A stretch of DNA of 64,000 nucleotides from Staphylococcus sp. MI 10-1553 (GCF_010365305.1 NZ_CP048279.1:2294001-2358000); one strand, 5' to 3'; shown: positions 30,596-43,347, counted from the first letter of the stretch. The notes: generated from the letters alone by a model not told the origin. Translations and numbers: made by a program.

Positions 30596-33439
30596 TTAGC
30601 CCTCCATTCGTTCCTTATCGCGCGCTAATACAGTTTTAAGATAACGACCTGTATAAGATTCTGGGATAGCGGCTATTTCTTCAGGTGTCCCTGTCGCAAG
30701 AATGGTACCACCGCCGTCACCACCTTCAGGACCTAAATCAATTAAGTTATCTGCTGTTTTGATGACGTCTAAATTGTGTTCGATAATCACCACTGTGTCA
30801 CCATTTTCAACGAGTCGATTGAGCACTTTTAATAATCGACTAATATCATCGACATGTAAGCCTGTTGTCGGTTCGTCTAGGATATAAATTGAGCGCCCTG
30901 TTGCACGTTTGTGTAATTCTGAGGCGAGTTTGACACGTTGCGCTTCACCACCTGAAAGTGTCGTTGCAGGTTGTCCAAGCGTAATATAGCCTAATCCAAC
31001 ATCGACTAAAGTTTGTAATTTGCGCTTAATCTTAGGAATATTTTCAAAAAATTGAGTTGCGTCTTCTACAGTCATTTCTAACACGTCAGCAATATTTTTC
31101 CCTTTATAAGTTACTTCCAACGTCTCACGATTGTAACGTTTACCATGACATACTTCACAAGGCACATATACATCAGGTAGAAAATGCATCTCTATTTTTA
31201 TAATACCATCACCTTTACATGCTTCACAACGGCCACCTTTAACGTTAAAACTAAAACGCCCTTTTTGATATCCACGTACTTTTGCTTCATTCGTTGAGGC
31301 AAAGACATCTCGAATATCATCAAATACGCCTGTATATGTGGCTGGGTTAGAACGCGGTGTCCTTCCAATAGGTGACTGATCGATATCAATAATTTTATCG
31401 ATTTGATCCATTCCTGTAATTTCGTCATGTTCACCAGGTTTTACTTTTGATTTATTAATCGCTTTAGCCAATGATTTGTATAACACTTCATTCACTAGCG
31501 AACTTTTCCCTGAACCTGATACCCCCGTCACCACATTCATGACAGAAAGCGGAAAATCAACATCGACATTTTTAAGGTTATTGCTACGTGCACCTTTGAC
31601 AGAAATTTTACGTTCTGTCAAAGGGCGACGATGTTCAGGAACTGGAATAAATTTTTTACCACTCAAATATTGCCCTGTGAGTGACTTTTTATTACGCATC
31701 ACTTGTTTCGGCGTACCACTTGCAATCACTTCACCGCCGTGCTCACCTGCACCAGGGCCAATATCAACAAGATAATCCGCCGCAATCATCGTGTCTTCGT
31801 CGTGTTCTACAACAATTAATGTATTACCTAAATCACGCATTTCTTGTAATGTATGAATCAAACGATCATTATCTCGTTGATGTAAACCAATAGAAGGCTC
31901 ATCAAGTACATACAACACACCTGACAAACGTGACCCAATTTGTGTCGCGAGTCGAATACGTTGCGCCTCACCACCTGACAATGTGCCAGACGAACGATTG
32001 AGCGTTAAATAATCGAGTCCTACATTATTTAAAAAGGTTAAACGTGACGTAATTTCTTTTAAAATTAAATGTGCAATTTGTGCATCTTGGTCAGATAGCT
32101 CGATATTTTCGTAATATGTCAATGCTTCTTTAATGGATTGTTCTACTACTTCGCCGACATTTTTACCTGCCACATAAACCGACAATGCTTCACGACTCAA
32201 ACGTTGGCCGTGACACGTTTCACACACTTGTTCCCCCATATATTTTTGCATCATTTCACGTACATATTCAGAAGGGGACTCATGGTAACGACGCTCAATA
32301 TTCGGGACAACCCCTTCGAACGGCATCGTACGTTTACGCTCTTGACCGAATTTCGACTTGAATGTAAACTCAATTTCTTTGTCACCAGAACCGTATAAAA
32401 TGATATTTCTTTGGCGTTCAGTCAATTTTTTATATGGTTTATCCATATTGATTTTGTACACTTCACAAACACGCTTTAACATCGATGGATAAAAGTCCGA
32501 ACTTGTCGGCTCCCAGGGTAAAATCGCGCCTTCATTGAGCGTCTTATCTTTATCAGGTACGACTAAATCTAAGTCTACCGTTAACTTTTGTCCTAAGCCA
32601 TCACATGTTGGACACGCACCGAATGGACTGTTAAAACTGAACATTCTCGGTTCTAACTCACCAATTGAAAAGCCACAAATGGGACATGCATGCTTTTCTG
32701 AAAACTCCAGTTTATCCCCATCAATAATATCCACGACGAGTCGACCGTCTGCTAATTCAAGTACAGTCTCGATAGAATCTGCTAAACGTGTTTCAATACC
32801 CGGTTTCACGACTAAACGGTCCACGACAATTTCAATGGTATGATTTTTATTTTTATCCAGTTCCGGTGCTTGTGTCACGTCCATAATTTCACCGTCAACA
32901 CGCACACGTACATAACCTTTTTTACTGATGTCCGTTAATAATTTTTCATGCGTCCCTTTACGATGGTTCACAACAGGTGCTAGCAGTTGAATTTTCGTAC
33001 GTTCTTCTAATTCCATAATACGGTCAACCATTTGTTGTACAGTTTGCGATTCGATTTCGATACCATGATTTGGACAAAAAGGCTTTCCGATACGCGCATA
33101 AAGGAGACGAATGTAATCGTAAATTTCCGTTACAGTCGCCACCGTTGAACGCGGGTTTTTACTTGTTGTCTTTTGATCAATAGATATCGCTGGAGACAAA
33201 CCTTCAATAGTATCTACGTCTGGTTTATCCATTTGCCCTAAAAACTGACGAGCATATGCGCTTAAAGACTCCACATATCGACGTTGCCCTTCAGCATAAA
33301 TCGTGTCAAATGCGAGCGAGGACTTCCCTGAGCCCGACAGTCCCGTCATCACAATCAACTGATTTTTTGGCAATTCGATATCAACATTTTTTAAATTGTG
33401 GGCACGTGCCCCTTTCACTACGATTGATGGTTCTTTCAT
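30596..33439 (-). CDS. uvrA: Excinuclease ABC subunit A
   Basis: 947 residues from the ATG at 33439 (AAAAGGG 8-9 nt upstream; it starts in the uvrB end region). Two ABC ATPase halves: Walker [10 protein letters not shown] and GVSGSGKSS, signature LSGGEAQR twice, and Walker [11 protein letters not shown]. Zinc clusters CPICGF...CPTCDG and CEACKG...CEVCHG are present. UvrA scans DNA for lesions and loads UvrB. It follows uvrB by 5 nt. Confidence 0.98.
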   Translation of the reverse strand: MKEPSIVVKGARAHNLKNVDIELPKNQLIVMTGLSGSGKSSLAFDTIYAEGQRRYVESLSAYARQFLGQMDKPDVDTIEGLSPAISIDQKTTSKNPRSTVATVTEIYDYIRLLYARIGKPFCPNHGIEIESQTVQQMVDRIMELEERTKIQLLAPVVNHRKGTHEKLLTDISKKGYVRVRVDGEIMDVTQAPELDKNKNHTIEIVVDRLVVKPGIETRLADSIETVLELADGRLVVDIIDGDKLEFSEKHACPICGFSIGELEPRMFSFNSPFGACPTCDGLGQKLTVDLDLVVPDKDKTLNEGAILPWEPTSSDFYPSMLKRVCEVYKINMDKPYKKLTERQRNIILYGSGDKEIEFTFKSKFGQERKRTMPFEGVVPNIERRYHESPSEYVREMMQKYMGEQVCETCHGQRLSREALSVYVAGKNVGEVVEQSIKEALTYYENIELSDQDAQIAHLILKEITSRLTFLNNVGLDYLTLNRSSGTLSGGEAQRIRLATQIGSRLSGVLYVLDEPSIGLHQRDNDRLIHTLQEMRDLGNTLIVVEHDEDTMIAADYLVDIGPGAGEHGGEVIASGTPKQVMRNKKSLTGQYLSGKKFIPVPEHRRPLTERKISVKGARSNNLKNVDVDFPLSVMNVVTGVSGSGKSSLVNEVLYKSLAKAINKSKVKPGEHDEITGMDQIDKIIDIDQSPIGRTPRSNPATYTGVFDDIRDVFASTNEAKVRGYQKGRFSFNVKGGRCEACKGDGIIKIEMHFLPDVYVPCEVCHGKRYNRETLEVTYKGKNIADVLEMTVEDATQFFENIPKIKRKLQTLVDVGLGYITLGQPATTLSGGEAQRVKLASELHKRATGRSIYILDEPTTGLHVDDISRLLKVLNRLVENGDTVVIIEHNLDVIKTADNLIDLGPEGGDGGGTILATGTPEEIAAIPESYTGRYLKTVLARDKERMEG

Positions 33440-33444
33440 GCATT

Positions 33445-35427
33445 TCACCCTTTTGATTTTAGTTCAAATAATAAATCTCTTAATTCGGTTGCTCTTTCGA
33501 AATCTAATGCTTTTGCGGCTTCTTTCATTTCTTTTTCTACATTTTCAATCGTTTTTTCACGTTCTTTTTTCGTCATTTTCTTCGGTACTTCTTTACGTTG
33601 ATCTTCATTAGTTTCATCCGTTTCGACCGTTGCACTAATGACATCATGAATTTCTTTATTAATTGTTTTCGGTACAATACCATGTTTTTCATTGTACGCG
33701 ATTTGAATTTCACGACGTCGTTCAGTTTCATCAATCGCAACTTTCATTGAATCTGTTATTCGATCCGCATACATGATGACACGCCCTTTATCATTACGCG
33801 CTGCACGACCCATCGTTTGGATTAACGAACGCTCAGAACGTAAGAAACCTTCTTTATCTGCATCCAAAATCACCACTAATGACACTTCTGGAATATCAAG
33901 TCCTTCTCTAAGCAAGTTAATACCGATGAGCACATCAAATGTTCCCATACGTAAGTCTCGAATAATTTCAATCCGTTCTAACGTTTTAATTTCAGAGTGC
34001 AAGTAATTGACCTTTACACCAGCTTCTTTTAAATAAGTTGTTAAATCTTCACTCATTTTTTTCGTTAACGTTGTAATCAGTACACGTTCGCCTTGTGCTG
34101 TTCGTTCTTGAATTTCACTGAGCAAGTCGTCGATCTGATTTTTAGTAGGGCGGACTTCGATTTTTGGATCTAACAAGCCAGTTGGTCGAATAATTTGTTC
34201 AATCATTTCATCTGTACGTTCGATTTCATATGGGCCTGGTGTCGCCGATACATAAACAAGTTGTTTCGCTTTTTGTTCGAACTCTTCAAACTTCAATGGT
34301 CTATTGTCTAATGCACTCGGGAGACGGAAACCATGCTCGACTAACACTTTTTTACGTGCTTGGTCTCCGTTGTACATTCCACGAATTTGAGGCAACGTAA
34401 CATGCGACTCATCAATCATAATGAGCCAATCATCACCAAAATAATCTAACAAAGTGTACGGTGTAGAGCCGAGTGGTCGCAACGTAAGATGAACTGAATA
34501 GTTTTCAATCCCTGACGTAAAGCCCATTTCGCGCATCATCTCTAAATCATAATTCGTTCGTTGTTCTAAACGTTGCGCCTCGAGTAATTTATTTTCATTT
34601 CTTAAATATTCAAGTTGTTCTTCTAATTCTTTTTCAATACGCTCAATCGCAATCTTCATTTTTTCTTCACGGGTTACGAAGTGAGAAGCTGGGAAAAGCG
34701 CAAAGTGTTCGCGTTCTTTTAATACTTCACCCGTTAAATAGTTAATCTCACTAATGCGATCTACTTCATCACCAAAAAATTCAACACGAATACATAACTC
34801 TTCACGTGAAGCCGGGAAAATCTCAACGACATCGCCGCGTACTCTAAATGTCCCGCGTCTAAAGTCAATGTCGTTTCGTGTATATTGTACGTCAACGAGC
34901 TTTCGCAATAACTCACTTCTATCCATTTCCATCCCTACACGAATGCTCACAACTAAGTCACGGTATTCGTCTGGATTACCTAAACCGTAAATACAACTCA
35001 CACTGGCGATAATAATGACATCATCTCGTTCAAACAGCGCACTCGTTGCTGAATGTCGGAGTTGGTCTATTTCATCGTTAATCGACGCATCTTTTTCAAT
35101 AAACGTATCGGTAGACGGAACATACGCTTCTGGTTGGTAATAATCGTAGTAACTTACAAAATATTCCACTCTATTTTCAGGAAAGAAGGTTTTGAACTCA
35201 CTGTACAATTGCCCTGCTAACGTTTTGTTATGCGCAATAATGAGCGTCGGTTTGCCCACTTCTTTAATGACATTACTCATCGTAAATGTTTTACCTGTAC
35301 CTGTTGCACCGAGTAATGTTTGATGACGCTTGCCTTCTTCTATCCCTTTTACCAGTGCTTTGATGGCTTGGGGTTGGTCCCCTTGTGGTTCGAAATTTGA
35401 AGCAATTTTAAAGTCATGATGCTCCAT
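33445..35427 (-). CDS. uvrB: Excinuclease ABC subunit B
   Basis: 660 residues. Walker A GATGTGKT near 40, the beta-hairpin region [12 protein letters not shown], helicase motifs [27 protein letters not shown] and QTMGRAARN, and a C-terminal UVR domain that binds UvrC. AGGAGG is 10 nt before the ATG. Damage-inducible control is suggested by the LexA box at 35488-35501. Confidence 0.98.
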   Translation of the reverse strand: MEHHDFKIASNFEPQGDQPQAIKALVKGIEEGKRHQTLLGATGTGKTFTMSNVIKEVGKPTLIIAHNKTLAGQLYSEFKTFFPENRVEYFVSYYDYYQPEAYVPSTDTFIEKDASINDEIDQLRHSATSALFERDDVIIIASVSCIYGLGNPDEYRDLVVSIRVGMEMDRSELLRKLVDVQYTRNDIDFRRGTFRVRGDVVEIFPASREELCIRVEFFGDEVDRISEINYLTGEVLKEREHFALFPASHFVTREEKMKIAIERIEKELEEQLEYLRNENKLLEAQRLEQRTNYDLEMMREMGFTSGIENYSVHLTLRPLGSTPYTLLDYFGDDWLIMIDESHVTLPQIRGMYNGDQARKKVLVEHGFRLPSALDNRPLKFEEFEQKAKQLVYVSATPGPYEIERTDEMIEQIIRPTGLLDPKIEVRPTKNQIDDLLSEIQERTAQGERVLITTLTKKMSEDLTTYLKEAGVKVNYLHSEIKTLERIEIIRDLRMGTFDVLIGINLLREGLDIPEVSLVVILDADKEGFLRSERSLIQTMGRAARNDKGRVIMYADRITDSMKVAIDETERRREIQIAYNEKHGIVPKTINKEIHDVISATVETDETNEDQRKEVPKKMTKKEREKTIENVEKEMKEAAKALDFERATELRDLLFELKSKG

Positions 35428-35487
35428 TCACTGTCCGCCTCCTATCTACTTAGTACTCATATTTTAACAGAACACAACGATGAAATA

Positions 35488-35501
35488 CAAACATTTGTTC
35501 G
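35488..35501 (-). promoter_or_regulatory. LexA (SOS) box upstream of uvrB
   Basis: The minus strand reads CGAACAAATGTTTG, one base from the S. aureus-type SOS box CGAAC-N4-GTTCG. It lies about 60 nt upstream of the uvrB start. Confidence 0.75.
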
Positions 35502-35516
35502 CAATCCAACACAAAG

Positions 35517-35560
35517 AGGAGTGCTTCTGATAACATTCAAACTGTGTCAGATTCACTCCT
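35517..35560. terminator. Hairpin downstream of csbA
   Basis: AGGAGTG-CTTCTGA pairs with TCAGATT-CACTCCT. There is no clear T run, so it may be only a transcript-end structure. Confidence 0.45.
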
Positions 35561-35596
35561 GATGCCGCTATAATTGCGAAGGCGTATGGACAACGA

Positions 35597-35851
35597 TCAC
35601 ATACCGCCCTCTCTATCATGCTCGATATGATGAATTTTTAGTTCTTCTACAATAATATACCCTGCTAACAATGATACAACGTCAAGGAAAATAATCCATT
35701 CATTATGGAAAAATCCTTTATAAACTGAAGCACCGATCACGACTAATGTAATGAGCGTCCCCATCCATTTACTTCTCGTTATCGCGCTGAAAATAACCAC
35801 AAGGACACAAGGAAAAAAAGCGGCCAATAGATACCAAATCAACCCTATCAC
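35597..35851 (-). CDS. csbA: CsbA family membrane protein
   Basis: 84 residues starting at a GTG that overlaps the preceding stop codon (ATGTGA). Three hydrophobic helices, with the strongly conserved VYKGFFHNEWIIFLDVVS. In Bacillus csbA is a sigma-B controlled membrane protein of unknown function. It is directly behind the HD hydrolase, as in S. aureus, and upstream of uvrBA. Confidence 0.9.
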   Translation of the reverse strand: MIGLIWYLLAAFFPCVLVVIFSAITRSKWMGTLITLVVIGASVYKGFFHNEWIIFLDVVSLLAGYIIVEELKIHHIEHDREGGM

Positions 35852-36489
35852 ATCTTTCTTTTATTTAGGATTTGCATCGTCATTTCTTTTAATTCAGTGC
35901 GTGGTATAAATCTTTCAGTTAACATTTCTGGAATAATATTTTCAATAAAATCCTGTACGGAAGCCAAATGATCAAATTGCATAATCGTTTCAAGACTCAT
36001 CTCATATATTTCAAAAAATAGAGGTTCAGGATTACGTTTTTGTATTTCACCAAATGTTTCATATAATAAATCAATTTTATCTGCGACCGATAGAATTTGT
36101 CCTTCTAACGAGTCATCTTTACCTTCTTGTAGGCGACGGCGATAAATATCTTGGTACTGTTCTGGAATTTCTTCTTTAATGAATGTATCAACCATTTCCT
36201 CTTCCACTTGTGAGAACAGTTTTTTCAATTCTCCGCTTGCATACTTCACAGGCGTTTTAATATCTCCCGTAAATACTTCAGCAAAGTCATGGTTGAGCGC
36301 TTTTTCATATAAACTTTTCCAATCCACTGTCTTACCGTGATACTCTTCAACCGTACCTAAATACTGGGCAATTTTTGTAACTTTGAATGAGTGCGCGGCT
36401 ACATTATGCTCGAAGTATTTAAATTTCCCGGGTAATCGAATGAGCTTTTCTAAGTCTGATAACCTTTTAATATATTGATGAATTCCCAT
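35848..36489 (-). CDS. HD-domain phosphohydrolase (YfbR-like)
   Basis: 213 residues from the ATG at 36489 (AGGAGG 6 nt upstream), the in-frame frame start 13 codons earlier being rejected. HD motifs: NVAAHSFKVTKIA (His), NHDFAEVFTGDI (His-Asp), and a distal Asp in SVADKIDLLYE. YfbR-type enzymes are 5'-deoxynucleotidases acting on dNMPs; the substrate here is not proven. It overlaps csbA by four bases. Confidence 0.85.
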   Translation of the reverse strand: MGIHQYIKRLSDLEKLIRLPGKFKYFEHNVAAHSFKVTKIAQYLGTVEEYHGKTVDWKSLYEKALNHDFAEVFTGDIKTPVKYASGELKKLFSQVEEEMVDTFIKEEIPEQYQDIYRRRLQEGKDDSLEGQILSVADKIDLLYETFGEIQKRNPEPLFFEIYEMSLETIMQFDHLASVQDFIENIIPEMLTERFIPRTELKEMTMQILNKRKM

Positions 36490-36613
36490 AATCAACCTCC
36501 TCCTGTCATGTTTACGTTTGATGTCCATTTGTTGATTATATTAACACATTTATTCGTGAAATATCACTTGTTTCTTGCCTTTATAAAAAATGATATTGGT
36601 GAATGATACATTT

Positions 36614-36647
36614 CAGGGGCTCGAACAATTGAATGCCCTAGCCCCTG
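36614..36647 (-). terminator. Hairpin after prfB
   Basis: CAGGGGCT and AGCCCCTG form a perfect 8-bp stem. The following T run is weak. Confidence 0.55.
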
Positions 36648-36656
36648 CTTTTCATC

Positions 36657-37761
36657 TTATTGCATTTGATGTCTTAAATACGCTTCGATAAACGGACCAA
36701 TCTCACCGTCCATGACTGCGTTGACGTTGCCCGTCTCCTCGTTTGTACGGTGATCTTTCACCATAGAATAAGGGTGGAAAACGTAAGAACGAATTTGACT
36801 CCCCCAACCAATCTCTTTTTGTTCACCACGAATGGCAGCTAACTCTTGTTCTTTTTGTTCTAACTCAAGTTGATAAAGTTTCGCTTTCAACATTTTCATC
36901 GCTGCTTCTCTGTTTTTAATTTGTGAACGTTCATTTTGATTATTCACCACAATACCTGTCGGATGGTGCGTAATACGGATGGCTGATTCAGTTTTGTTAA
37001 TATGCTGACCACCCGCACCTGACGCACGGAAAGTATCCACAGTAATATCGTCTGGGTTGATTTCAACTTCGATTTTTTCGTTGTTAAATTCAGGAATTAC
37101 ATCACATGACGCAAATGACGTATGGCGACGCCCTGAAGAATCAAACGGCGAAATACGAACGAGACGATGGACACCTTTTTCAGCTTTTAAGTAACCGTAA
37201 GCATTGTGACCTTTGACGAGCATGGTCACACTTTTAACACCCGCTTCATCGCCTGCTTGATAATCGACAATTTCCACCTTAAAACCTTGCTGTTCACAAT
37301 AACGTTGATACATACGCAACAACATATTTGTCCAGTCTTGAGACTCTGTACCACCTGCACCAGGATGTAGCTCGAGAATAGCATTGTTTGCATCATGTTC
37401 GCCATCCAGCAAGAGTTGTAATTCGAATTGATCTACTTTCGTTTGGAATCCAATGACTTCTTGTTCTAAATCATCTTTCATTTCGTCATCATATTCTTCT
37501 TGTAACAATTCATACGTTGCAACCATTTCTTCAAGCGTTTCAGCAACTTCATAGTAATTGTTCACAACAGATTTTATGGCATTATTCTGGTCGATAATCG
37601 TTTGCGCGCGTTCTTGATTATCCCAAAACTGTGGGTCCGCCATCATCTCTTCATATTCTTGGATGTTCGTCTCTTTATTTTCTAAGTCAAAGAGACCCCC
37701 TAAGTTGTTCTAATTTTGCGCTATAACTATCCATATTGCGTTTAAGTTCGGACAATTCCAT
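36657..37761 (-). CDS. prfB: Peptide chain release factor 2, programmed +1 frameshift
   Basis: The zero frame starts at ATG 37761 (AAAGGAG upstream) and encodes 24 codons ending CTT before a TGA at 37689-37687. The main frame resumes after a +1 shift and reads to 36657. The shift site is the classic AGGGGG-TCT-CTT-TGA-C: an internal Shine-Dalgarno-like stretch, a slippery CTT and a TGA, which RF2 reads itself, giving autoregulation. The product (about 368 residues) has GGQ in [16 protein letters not shown] and the SPF-type recognition segment [13 protein letters not shown]. It lies downstream of secA. Confidence 0.97.
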
Positions 37762-37800
37762 CGTGTATCGCTCCTTTTAAATATTCAGCTATTGCCACCG

Positions 37801-40329
37801 CTATTTGCCGTGACAATTTTTATATTTTTTGCCACTTCCACATGGACATGGTTCATTACGTCCGACCTCATGTTCTTTGACAATAGGTTGTGGTTTAACT
37901 TTCTCTTTGCCATCTTCAGCTGAAACGTGCTTACCTTCTAATTCTTTCGTTTTCTCACGTTCAACATCTTCTTCTACCGTGATGACAGATTTCAGAATAT
38001 ATTTGCTGACATCTTCTTCAATACTTTGCATCATCATATCGAACAATTGATGTCCTTCATTTTGATAGTCACGCAATGGATTTTGTTGACCATATGAACG
38101 TAAATGAATCCCTTGACGGAGTTGGTCCATCGTATCAATATGTGACGTCCAATGATTATCAATCGAACGCAATAATATCATACGTTCAAACTCCGGCATA
38201 CGCTCGCCTAGTTGATCTTTTTGACGATTGTATGCAGCTTCAATTTTCGCCCAAATGACTTCAAACATATCCTCTCTATCTTTACCGTTAATTTCACTTT
38301 CTGTTAAGTCACCTTCATGTAAAAAGATGTCTTGAACATAGTAAATCAGTGGCTCGTAGTCCATCTTTTCTTCGTCTTCATTCAAGTAATGTAGCAATGC
38401 GCGGTCTAATGTGGAATGCATCATTTGCATCACTAGGTCCGTACTTTGATCTTGGTCAATGATTTGATTACGTTCTTCATACATGATTTCACGTTGTTTA
38501 CGTAACACTTCATCATATTCCAAAATACGTTTACGCGCATCAAAGTTGTTACCTTCTACACGTTTTTGTGCAGACTCTACAGCACGTGACACCATTTTAG
38601 ATTCAATCGGTGTAGAATCATCCATCCCTAGACGACTCATCATCGCTTGCATACGTTCCGAACCGAAGCGCACCATCAAATCATCTTGTAATGATAAATA
38701 GAAACGACTGTCCCCTTTATCACCTTGACGACCTGAACGACCACGTAGCTGATCATCAATACGACGTGATTCATGACGTTCAGTGCCAATTACCGCTAGA
38801 CCACCCAGCTCTTCAACACCTTCTCCTAGTTTAATGTCTGTACCACGTCCGGCCATGTTTGTCGCAATCGTTACGGCGCCTCTTTGACCTGCACCTGAAA
38901 CAATTTCCGCTTCTCTTTCATGGTTTTTCGCATTGAGGACACTATGACGAATACCGCGTTTTTTCAATAAATTCGAGATATATTCTGATGTTTCTACTGC
39001 GACAGTACCCAATAATACAGGCTGACCTTTGCGATGTTTTTCAATCACTTCTTCGACAACCGCATCAAATTTACCTTTTTGACTAACATAAATTAAATCT
39101 GAACGGTCGACACGTTGGACAGGTCGGTTCGTTGGAATTTGAGTTACGGTCATGTTGTAAATATTACGAAACTCTTCTTCCTCCGTTTTAGCCGTACCCG
39201 TCATACCCGCTAACTTGTTGTACATTCTGAAATAGTTTTGGAATGTAATCGACGCCATTGTCTTAGATTCGTTTTGAATTTGGACATTTTCCTTCGCTTC
39301 AATCGCTTGGTGTAAACCTTCTGAGAAACGACGTCCTGGCATTGTACGACCTGTAAATTGGTCGACGATAAGAATTTCGCCACCCGTTACCATGTAATCT
39401 ACGTCACGCTGCATTGTATAATGTGCACGTAAAGCAAGGTTAATGTGGTGAATAACATCTACATGTTTCACATCGTATAAGTTTTCAATTTTAAACATGC
39501 GTTCTGCCTTATCGATACCTTGTTCTGTCAATTGAATACTTTTCGTTTGCACATCATAGTTATAATCTTCTTCAGCTTTAAGCATTTTTGAAAACACATT
39601 CGCTTGTGTATATAAAGACGTAGATTTCTCCGCTTCACCTGAAATAATTAGCGGTGTACGGGCTTCATCGATTAAAATCGAGTCTACCTCATCAATAATC
39701 GCAAAATGCAGTGGACGCATGACACGGTCTTCTTTGTAATTCACCATGTTGTCACGTAAATAGTCAAAGCCAAGTTCATTATTTGTGCTATATGTGATGT
39801 CTTTACTATAAGCTTCACGTTTTTCTATCGTGCTTAAACTATTGAGGTTCAATCCGACTGACAGACCTAAGAAATTGTACAGTTCTGCCATTTCTTCACT
39901 TTGAACACTAGATAAATATTCGTTTACCGTAATGACGTGCACACCGCGACCAGTTAATGCATTTAAATAGGTTGGCATCGTTGCAGTTAATGTTTTACCT
40001 TCACCGGTTCTCATCTCTGCAATATCACCTTTATGAATGGCGATCCCACCCATAATTTGTACTTTATATGGTGTCATATTGAACACACGTTTAGAAGCTT
40101 CACGTACAAGTGCGAAGGCTTCCGGTAAAATATCATCTAATTTATTATTCTGTTTTTTAATATCTTCTATTTGTTGAACTTCTTCTTGAAAAGCTTTCGT
40201 CTTCGCTCTCATTTCTTCATCAGTTAGCAACGCAATATCTTCTCCTAATGCGATGACTTTATCTGCTAACTTACTTAAACGTTTGACTTCTCGTTTATTA
40301 CCGTCAATCATTTTAGTTATCAAACCCAT
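37801..40329 (-). CDS. secA: Protein translocase ATPase SecA
   Basis: 842 residues from the ATG at 40329 (GGAGC upstream), dropping a 17-residue extension that staphylococcal SecA lacks. Walker A MRTGEGKT near 100, [16 protein letters not shown], helicase motifs [16 protein letters not shown] and [16 protein letters not shown], and the C-terminal zinc motif [13 protein letters not shown]. It drives preprotein export through SecYEG; secG is at 6.2 kb. prfB follows 40 bp later. Confidence 0.98.
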   Translation of the reverse strand: MGLITKMIDGNKREVKRLSKLADKVIALGEDIALLTDEEMRAKTKAFQEEVQQIEDIKKQNNKLDDILPEAFALVREASKRVFNMTPYKVQIMGGIAIHKGDIAEMRTGEGKTLTATMPTYLNALTGRGVHVITVNEYLSSVQSEEMAELYNFLGLSVGLNLNSLSTIEKREAYSKDITYSTNNELGFDYLRDNMVNYKEDRVMRPLHFAIIDEVDSILIDEARTPLIISGEAEKSTSLYTQANVFSKMLKAEEDYNYDVQTKSIQLTEQGIDKAERMFKIENLYDVKHVDVIHHINLALRAHYTMQRDVDYMVTGGEILIVDQFTGRTMPGRRFSEGLHQAIEAKENVQIQNESKTMASITFQNYFRMYNKLAGMTGTAKTEEEEFRNIYNMTVTQIPTNRPVQRVDRSDLIYVSQKGKFDAVVEEVIEKHRKGQPVLLGTVAVETSEYISNLLKKRGIRHSVLNAKNHEREAEIVSGAGQRGAVTIATNMAGRGTDIKLGEGVEELGGLAVIGTERHESRRIDDQLRGRSGRQGDKGDSRFYLSLQDDLMVRFGSERMQAMMSRLGMDDSTPIESKMVSRAVESAQKRVEGNNFDARKRILEYDEVLRKQREIMYEERNQIIDQDQSTDLVMQMMHSTLDRALLHYLNEDEEKMDYEPLIYYVQDIFLHEGDLTESEINGKDREDMFEVIWAKIEAAYNRQKDQLGERMPEFERMILLRSIDNHWTSHIDTMDQLRQGIHLRSYGQQNPLRDYQNEGHQLFDMMMQSIEEDVSKYILKSVITVEEDVEREKTKELEGKHVSAEDGKEKVKPQPIVKEHEVGRNEPCPCGSGKKYKNCHGK

Positions 40330-40770
40330 TTTGTTCGCTCCTTTAGCCATAAAACTGTGCCGCTTACAACTACTCATCATATCATTTTTCGGTATAAATT
40401 TATACTCAAACCACTTATATATATATACGTATCATTTAACAATTTTATTATAATACCTCATACCGTCAAATAACAATCCGCGATATTTCTTAACACATAC
40501 CTTTATGGTAATTCGAATCAACTTCCTACTTTATAGACGTTCGACTTATGAATCAAATTAAAAACTTGTAGTCAGACTTTTGAACTATACATGCTCACAA
40601 ACATTTCCCATATGATAAAAGAAGGGACAAGCTTTAAATCTAATGCATCTGATTAGATTTATACACTTGCCCCACACTTTTTTGTACACATCATCGCACG
40701 TTCAATCAAAATCTTTTAGTTATTGAGTTGCTCCGCACAATGAACGTCATCTCTTTATAGTTACTAGAGA
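40330..40770. other. Intergenic region between secA and hpf
   Basis: AT-rich with no supported gene. The only strong signal is the hpf terminator (40624-40673). Confidence 0.5.
40624..40673 (-). terminator. Terminator of hpf
   Basis: The outer stem GGGACAAG/CTTGCCCC and inner AAATCTAAT/ATTAGATTT are stacked, followed by T-rich sequence on the minus strand. Confidence 0.8.
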
Positions 40771-41331
40771 TTATTCAGTTTCAATCAAGCCGTATTTACC
40801 ATCTTTACGACGATAAACAATGCTTGTGCCATCTGTTTCACGATTATTAAACACGAAGAAATCATGTCCTAATAAATTCATTTGTAGCACCGCTTCTTCT
40901 GAGTCCATTGGTTTTAAGCTGAATGTTTTAGAACGAATGATTTCGATATCAGACGCTGTTGCTTCTTGTTCCACTTCTGGTACAGTCGCTTCAATTTCTG
41001 TAAATACATCCTCTTCATAACCACGGTCCCTGTTTTTACGATTAACGCGTGTTTTATACTTACGAACTTGACGTTCAAGTTTATTATTAATTAAATCGAT
41101 ACCTGCATATAAATCATCATGTCGTTCCTCTGCACGAAGCGTTACATTTTTCAATGGAATTGTCACTTCGATTTTAGTACTAGAATTTTGATATGTTTTC
41201 ACTTTCACATGCGCTGTTGCATTTGGCACATTAGTGAAATAGCGTTCTAACTTACCAATTTTCTCCTCAATATAATTTCTAATAGCATCTGTGATTGTGA
41301 GGTTGTCTCCATGAATTTCAAATTTAATCAT
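40771..41331 (-). CDS. hpf: Ribosome hibernation promoting factor, long form
   Basis: 186 residues from the ATG at 41331 (GGAGC about 8 nt upstream); the six-residue extension is not needed. The N-domain ([12 protein letters not shown] and [17 protein letters not shown]) binds the decoding region of the 30S subunit, and the C-domain ([18 protein letters not shown], the dimerisation part) makes 100S ribosomes, as known for long HPF in staphylococci. It is expressed alone here. Confidence 0.96.
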   Translation of the reverse strand: MIKFEIHGDNLTITDAIRNYIEEKIGKLERYFTNVPNATAHVKVKTYQNSSTKIEVTIPLKNVTLRAEERHDDLYAGIDLINNKLERQVRKYKTRVNRKNRDRGYEEDVFTEIEATVPEVEQEATASDIEIIRSKTFSLKPMDSEEAVLQMNLLGHDFFVFNNRETDGTSIVYRRKDGKYGLIETE

Positions 41332-41395
41332 AGTGCTCGCTCCTTTCAACCTCTTTTTATAATATATTCCTTACTTATATTTTAACATGTTTACG

Positions 41396-42043
41396 CTATC
41401 TCGCAAACGTTAACATACTTAATTTTCTGACTTTTTGTTGTAATAATACATTTCCAGCACAGTGGGCAGTGTGACCGGTCGTATAAATATCATCAATTAG
41501 GAGAATACTTTTGTTTTCCAGAGAAATATTACTATCGAAGTAAATGGGATTATCGACTGCGTAACGTTCTGAACGAGATAATGCAAATTGTTTCGAGCGA
41601 GGATGCATTTTTAAACATGCGACATAAGGTAATTCCAAATGATGAAGTATCGTTTGAACTGGATTAAAAGTGCGCTGCAAATCGTGATCCTGACTAGACG
41701 GCATCGGTACAATCATCTCATCTTTCACACGTTTTATACGTATATAGTGTGCAAAAACTTCCGCAAGTGCTACGTCATTTAAAAATTTATACTGGTGTAT
41801 CAATGTCTTCACAAAACGATCATAATGAAAAAGTGGTTCAATGCGTTCAAATTGTACACCCATATCGGCTAGGTTCTGACAATTGTGGCATCCCCCTGAA
41901 AGATCTAATTTACCTTTACAGTATGCACATCGATCCGTCTCATCAAAACGACAATTTTCGATTAATTCACGACATTTCGGGCATAAAGTATGCGTTTTTG
42001 AAAATAGGTTCACCATTAAAATATCTTCATACATCGTGTTCAT
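41396..42043 (-). CDS. comFC: ComF family phosphoribosyltransferase ComFC
   Basis: 215 residues. The zinc-finger N-terminus has CPKCREL, CAYC and CHNC pairs. The C-terminus has the phosphoribosyltransferase motif ILLIDDIYTTGHT near 185. ComFC is needed for natural transformation in Bacillus, although staphylococcal competence is rarely active. Its start overlaps the comFA stop codon (ATGA). Confidence 0.92.
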   Translation of the reverse strand: MNTMYEDILMVNLFSKTHTLCPKCRELIENCRFDETDRCAYCKGKLDLSGGCHNCQNLADMGVQFERIEPLFHYDRFVKTLIHQYKFLNDVALAEVFAHYIRIKRVKDEMIVPMPSSQDHDLQRTFNPVQTILHHLELPYVACLKMHPRSKQFALSRSERYAVDNPIYFDSNISLENKSILLIDDIYTTGHTAHCAGNVLLQQKVRKLSMLTFAR

Positions 42044-43347
42044 ACAAAAAAGACATCGTTTGATTTAATCCACCCTCGTTTCCTTGCTAGTTGATTCATT
42101 TCAGCAATTTGACGACGAGCATCATACATCGCCCTAGTACGTCCTTCATGCAAAAACAACACTTCACCATCGGGACAAACTGCTTTACGTCCTACACGCC
42201 CTGCAATTTGTATTAAAGCCGTTGAAGTGTAGCGATGACTATCAACAACCCATACATCTAAATAAGGCATCGTGAAGCCTCTTTCCAATATCGTCGTCGT
42301 TAACATGATGTCGTATAGACCGTTTCGTAAAGCCTCTACTTTATTTAACCGTTCAGGGTCTTCACTGTAAACCAATCCTAAACGTTCCACTAAAGGTTCA
42401 TAAGTTTCAAAAAATCGCTTCATTTCACGTATATCACTGAAAAAAATTAAAGTTGTCCGTTGCTGTTCTTGCTGGGCTTTCATGCGTGTAAATAAATAAA
42501 ACTGTACTTTGTTCACTCGAAGCTTAAAATATTTAAATGTAGGAATCACTAAAGGATGCTGATGGAATCTTGCTGGCAAAGTAATCGTATGTGCATCATC
42601 AAATTGTGCTTTTAAATGCGGCGGTGGCGTTGCTGTCATATATATGAGTGCTTTTTCCGTTCTTGCTGCATTTTCAATCGTTTGCATTAAAGACGGATCC
42701 ATTGCGAGCGGAAAAGCATCGACTTCATCAATAAAAACAACGTGAAAATGTCGCTTGAATCGATACAGTTGATGCACCGTCGAAATGACAAAATGCGCTT
42801 CATACTGTTGCTGACTTGCTTGATGTAATATATCAATGGCTTCATTTAAAAATGTTTGCTTAATACGTGTACTCACTTCAATGACAACATCTAACCGTGG
42901 TGAAACGACCGCGACATTGTATCCTTGACGACGCGCCTGTGCAATGGCTTCAAACATCATCTCAGTCTTACCTGCACCTGTCACGGCATGAAGTAATAAT
43001 GATTCATGACGTAGCACAGCTTGAACAATACAATCAGAGGCATATTGCTGTTGTGTCGACAGTTGAAAAGGTAACTGATAAGCCGCGTCTGAACGACAAG
43101 CGACACTTCTCAATATAAAAACATCTGTCACACTGTCCATCCGCCCCATTTGAATGCAGTGACGACAATAAGTCATTGTTTCGTTCATCACATCACTTTC
43201 ATATTGATAAAAGTGGTGTCGTTCCTCAGTTGAACATCGTGTACATCGCCATCCTGTTGATGTACGTGTCACACCTTTTTCTACTTGAATAATTTGATTT
43301 TCATCGTGTAACGTCGCATCTGTTACGAGTTGGCCATTAAAATACAT
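42040..43347 (-). CDS. comFA: DEAD-box-like competence helicase ComFA
   Basis: 435 residues from the ATG at 43347 (AAAGGAG 7 nt upstream); the 14-residue extension is rejected. It has an N-terminal Cys cluster (CTRCST, CRHC), Walker A HAVTGAGKTEM, the DEAD-like box FIDEVDAFPL, motif III TATPPPHL and motif VI QIAGRVGRKA. ComFA helps single-stranded DNA cross the membrane into the cytoplasm. Confidence 0.93.
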   Translation of the reverse strand: MYFNGQLVTDATLHDENQIIQVEKGVTRTSTGWRCTRCSTEERHHFYQYESDVMNETMTYCRHCIQMGRMDSVTDVFILRSVACRSDAAYQLPFQLSTQQQYASDCIVQAVLRHESLLLHAVTGAGKTEMMFEAIAQARRQGYNVAVVSPRLDVVIEVSTRIKQTFLNEAIDILHQASQQQYEAHFVISTVHQLYRFKRHFHVVFIDEVDAFPLAMDPSLMQTIENAARTEKALIYMTATPPPHLKAQFDDAHTITLPARFHQHPLVIPTFKYFKLRVNKVQFYLFTRMKAQQEQQRTTLIFFSDIREMKRFFETYEPLVERLGLVYSEDPERLNKVEALRNGLYDIMLTTTILERGFTMPYLDVWVVDSHRYTSTALIQIAGRVGRKAVCPDGEVLFLHEGRTRAMYDARRQIAEMNQLARKRGWIKSNDVFFV

